Assembly (NCBI GenBank): GCA_003232595.1
Contig: QIIJ01000385.1
Coordinates: forward strand, 1-8,334
Length of the DNA: 8,334 bases
Reading direction: 5' to 3'
Source of the DNA: Aurantimonadaceae bacterium
GTDB taxonomy: Bacteria > Pseudomonadota > Alphaproteobacteria > Rhizobiales > Rhizobiaceae
This document shows positions 6,162 through 8,334 of the stretch, one piece after another (position 1 is the first letter of the stretch; each line of letters begins with the position of its first letter). The notes beneath the pieces were generated by a model that was given only the letters and a program-made list of their open reading frames with translations, was not told where the DNA came from and searched no databases. A program made the position numbers and the translations under genes.

Positions 6162-6905
6162 GTACCGTCTTCATTCATGCTATTTTGCAGTTCTGTCAAA
6201 AACTCATGATTGGTCAAATCCATTTTCAAGGGCGATACGGCGATTTTGTTTTCTGATATGGCATATATATCGGTGCCAGGCTGATGAGCAGGGCTTTCAC
6301 CCTGAAAGCGCATCCAATAGTAAGGAAAGCTCCGTCCATCCCGGCGTTTTTCTATGTATAGAGAATGCACATATTTTCCCTGGGAGACGACTTGCGTTCC
6401 TACAACTTCCTCCGGGGCGCATTTTGGGAAATTCACATTAAAAAACGTTCCGCGCGGGAAATCCTGCGCCAGCAATTTTCTCAATACCTTCGGACCAAGG
6501 GTTTCGGCTGTACGCCACGGCACCTTACGATCACCGTCAAAGTCATAGGCCTGGGAGAGCGCAATTGATTTAGCACCAAGCAGCATGCCTTCCATCGCAC
6601 CTGCAACTGTGCCGGAATAATTGACAAAATCACCAATATTCAGCCCGGAATTTACACCTGACAATACCACATCCGGCGGTTCCGGCATGAGTTGACGAAT
6701 GGCCATGATGACACAATCCGTTGGCGTGCCGCTGACTGAAAAGCGGCGTTCATTGTATTGGTGCACCCGCAACATGGGCAACGCCGCTTTGATCAGTCTG
6801 CGGGGCAACCACCCATATATCGTCTGAAAGCTCACGCGCAATGCGTTCAAGCACGGCAAATCCCTCATCATGGATTGAATCATCGTTTGTAAGCAGAATT
6901 CTCAT
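6158..6905 (-). pseudogene. surE: 5'/3'-nucleotidase SurE, disrupted by a frameshifting deletion
   Basis: SurE is a metal-dependent phosphatase of nucleoside monophosphates. The true start is the ATG at 6905, which overlaps the serS stop as TAATG. From there the frame reads MRILLTNDDSIHDEGF with the metal-binding NDD (7-9), then WVVAPQTDQSGVAH (31-44). It ends in seven unrelated residues and a TGA at 6752-6750. The rest is in another frame from about 6772: LRVHQYNERRFSVSGTPTDC, then LSGVNSGLNIGDFVNYSGT and FFNVNFP. This frame runs to the stop at 6158. Compared with Rhizobiales SurE, about seven residues (the SLSLSEP-like stretch) are missing at the join, with a +1 shift. A net loss of about 20 bases explains both. 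The restored protein would be about 255 residues, the family norm. The second part has its own ATG at 6775 but lacks the metal site. A sequencing or assembly error is the main alternative. Confidence 0.85.
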
Positions 6906-8334
6906 TATTCAGCTGGCTCCCCGATAACTTCAATACCGCCCATATAGGGTTGCAGCACATTTGGCACATTTATTGTCCCGTCCTTGTTTTGATAGTTTTC
7001 AACCACTGCAATCAAGGTGCGCCCCAGGGCCAATCCGGAGCCATTCAGCGTGTGACAATATTTCAGCCTGTTTCCTTCTGTTCTGTAGCGTGCATCCATC
7101 CGCCGTGCTTGATATTCACCACAAACCGAGCAACTGGAAATTTCGCGGTAGGCGTTCTGCCCCGGTAACCAGACTTCAATATCGTATGTCTTACGTGCCG
7201 ATACGCCCATATCGCCGGCGCAAAGCAGCATCACGCGATAATGCAGATCAAGCCGTTTGAGAACTTCCTCGGCACAAGACAACATGCGCTCCAGTTCCCG
7301 CGATGAACTTTCGCTGTCTGTTATTGAGATCATTTCGACTTTGGAGAATTGATGATGGCGAAACATTCCGCGTGTATCGCGCCCGGCAGAGCCCGCCTCG
7401 GATCTAAAACACGGGGTGAGAGCTGTCACCCGCATCGGCAGGTCTTCGGCCCGAAGAACCGTTTCGCGGACCAGATTAGCCAGCGGAACCTCGGCAGTAG
7501 GGATCAGCCAAAGATTGGTTCTATTCTTTTGATAATGAAGAGATTGCAATCTTCCCATTTCTTGAAAAAGGTGTTGTTGAGAGAAATCATCAGGCCCCCA
7601 AGAATCAAGTAAGTTACTCTGTGCTTCCCCATAAAAATCTTCGAACGATCTAATGTCATCACCAGTTTTGGAAGTGCGAAACAGGTCCTCGGAAAATTTC
7701 GGCAATTGCCCGGTACCAAACACAGCCTCATCACGTACCAGCAGTGGTGGATTAACCTCGGTGTAATCGTGCTCTGAAATATGGAGATCAAGCATGAATT
7801 GGCCCAAAGCCCGCTCAAGCCGTGCAAGACCGCCGCGCAGCACCACAAACCGGCTGCCGGAAATTTTTGCGGCCGTTTCAAAATCCATCTGCCCGAGGGA
7901 TTCTCCCAGTTCGAAATGCTCTTTTGGCTCAAAGTTGAATTGTCTGCTTTCGCCGTGAACCTTTATTTCCACGTTGTCGTTTTCGTCAGCGCCTTCCGGC
8001 ACATCATCAAACGGCAAGTTGGGAATTTCGGCCAGCGCATCATCTAAAGCCGATGAAAGCGCCTTCTCCTGCTCCTCACCGTCCCGAATGAAAGCCTTTA
8101 GTTTGCTGACCTGCTGAATTGCCGCCTGTGCAGCCTCTTCATTGCCGGACGTCTTGGCGCGACCGATTTCCTTTGAGGCAGCATTGCGGGTTTCCTGTGC
8201 TTCCTGCAATCTTGTCACATGGGCGCGGCGATCGCCGTCCAGGGCTATCAGACGAGCAGAAGCGGGCTCAATCCCGCGCTTTGCCAATGCCGCATCAAAC
8301 GCTTCCGCGTTATCCCTGATCCATTTGATATCAA
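6905..8334 (-). CDS. serS: Serine--tRNA ligase (first one or two codons beyond right edge), with an internal insertion
   Basis: SerS attaches serine to tRNA-Ser in the cytoplasm. Reading from the right edge the frame begins DIKWIRDNAEAFDAALAKRG; family members start MLDIKW, so the ATG lies about four bases outside. Of the protein 475 residues are visible. Numbering from the inferred Met, an N-terminal coiled-coil tRNA-binding arm covers about 30-110. The class II core follows: motif 1 (about 171-198, ending TEVNPP), the serine-binding loop PTAEVP (280-285), motif 2 with FRSEAGSAGRDTRG (311-324), and motif 3 with GSGLALGRTLIAVVE (433-447). Family proteins are about 425-430 residues. The excess is an insertion of about 50 residues between DLFRTS and LWLIPTAEV (residues about 224-275). 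All catalytic motifs are intact, so the enzyme should be active. Its TAA stop overlaps the surE start, making it the head of the visible serS-surE-pcm operon. Confidence 0.96.
   Translation of the reverse strand, partial: DIKWIRDNAEAFDAALAKRGIEPASARLIALDGDRRAHVTRLQEAQETRNAASKEIGRAKTSGNEEAAQAAIQQVSKLKAFIRDGEEQEKALSSALDDALAEIPNLPFDDVPEGADENDNVEIKVHGESRQFNFEPKEHFELGESLGQMDFETAAKISGSRFVVLRGGLARLERALGQFMLDLHISEHDYTEVNPPLLVRDEAVFGTGQLPKFSEDLFRTSKTGDDIRSFEDFYGEAQSNLLDSWGPDDFSQQHLFQEMGRLQSLHYQKNRTNLWLIPTAEVPLANLVRETVLRAEDLPMRVTALTPCFRSEAGSAGRDTRGMFRHHQFSKVEMISITDSESSSRELERMLSCAEEVLKRLDLHYRVMLLCAGDMGVSARKTYDIEVWLPGQNAYREISSCSVCGEYQARRMDARYRTEGNRLKYCHTLNGSGLALGRTLIAVVENYQNKDGTINVPNVLQPYMGGIEVIGEPAE

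Noticed and set aside
6750..6776. Programmed ribosomal frameshifting as the explanation for the split surE
   Set aside because: No slippery run or stimulatory hairpin is evident at the join, and about seven conserved residues are missing, which a shift alone would not cause.
6776..6883. An intact 241-residue surE starting at 6883
   Set aside because: The first 36 residues of that frame are the out-of-frame reading of the true SurE N-terminus, so the apparent complete gene is an artefact of the frameshift.
7504..7932. A 142-codon minus-strand open frame inside serS
   Set aside because: It is an alternative frame of the SerS catalytic region; the SerS frame carries all class II motifs across it.
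8285..8287. serS starting at the TTG at 8287
   Set aside because: The conserved DIKWIR N-terminus continues upstream in frame to the window edge, so the start lies outside the window.

Overview
This is an ordinary-looking chromosomal stretch from an alphaproteobacterium, most likely of the Hyphomicrobiales (Rhizobiales) type, with G+C near one half by eye. The evidence is the gene order serS-surE-pcm-LysM/M23 lipoprotein (nlpD-like)-yajC-secDF, the fusion of SecD and SecF into one protein, the DUF815-type ATPase beside them, and an alphaproteobacterial form of Pcm. No RNA genes, CRISPR arrays, insertion sequences or phage genes were seen. No gene-free stretch exceeds 300 bases.

Layout. All genes are on the minus strand except one. 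From the right edge going leftwards: serS (its first one or two codons lie outside the window), surE and pcm form a tight operon with TAATG and ATGA junctions. A 198-base intergenic region then carries a perfect CtrA-type motif (TTAA-N7-TTAAC) upstream of an nlpD-like lipoprotein gene. Next comes a plus-strand DUF815-type AAA ATPase gene, convergent with nlpD. It shares a 199-base divergent promoter region with yajC. yajC is followed by the fused secDF, which runs off the left edge.

How the genes work together. YajC and SecDF form the accessory complex that uses the proton-motive force to help SecYEG export proteins. The nlpD-like protein has two LysM domains and a LytM/M23 domain that has lost several zinc ligands, so it is probably an activator of cell-wall amidases at division rather than a peptidase. 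The CtrA-type box would fit cell-cycle control. SerS charges tRNA-Ser. SurE (phosphatase) and Pcm (protein repair methyltransferase) are classic stress and repair neighbours; surE-pcm-nlpD is also the order in E. coli.

Unusual points. surE is broken by a small frameshifting deletion just after its conserved DQSG segment. SerS carries about 50 extra, AT-rich-encoded residues between motifs 1 and 2. YajC has a lysine/alanine-rich repeat tail. No new multi-gene system is evident; the best leads are these gene-level oddities and the CtrA motif.
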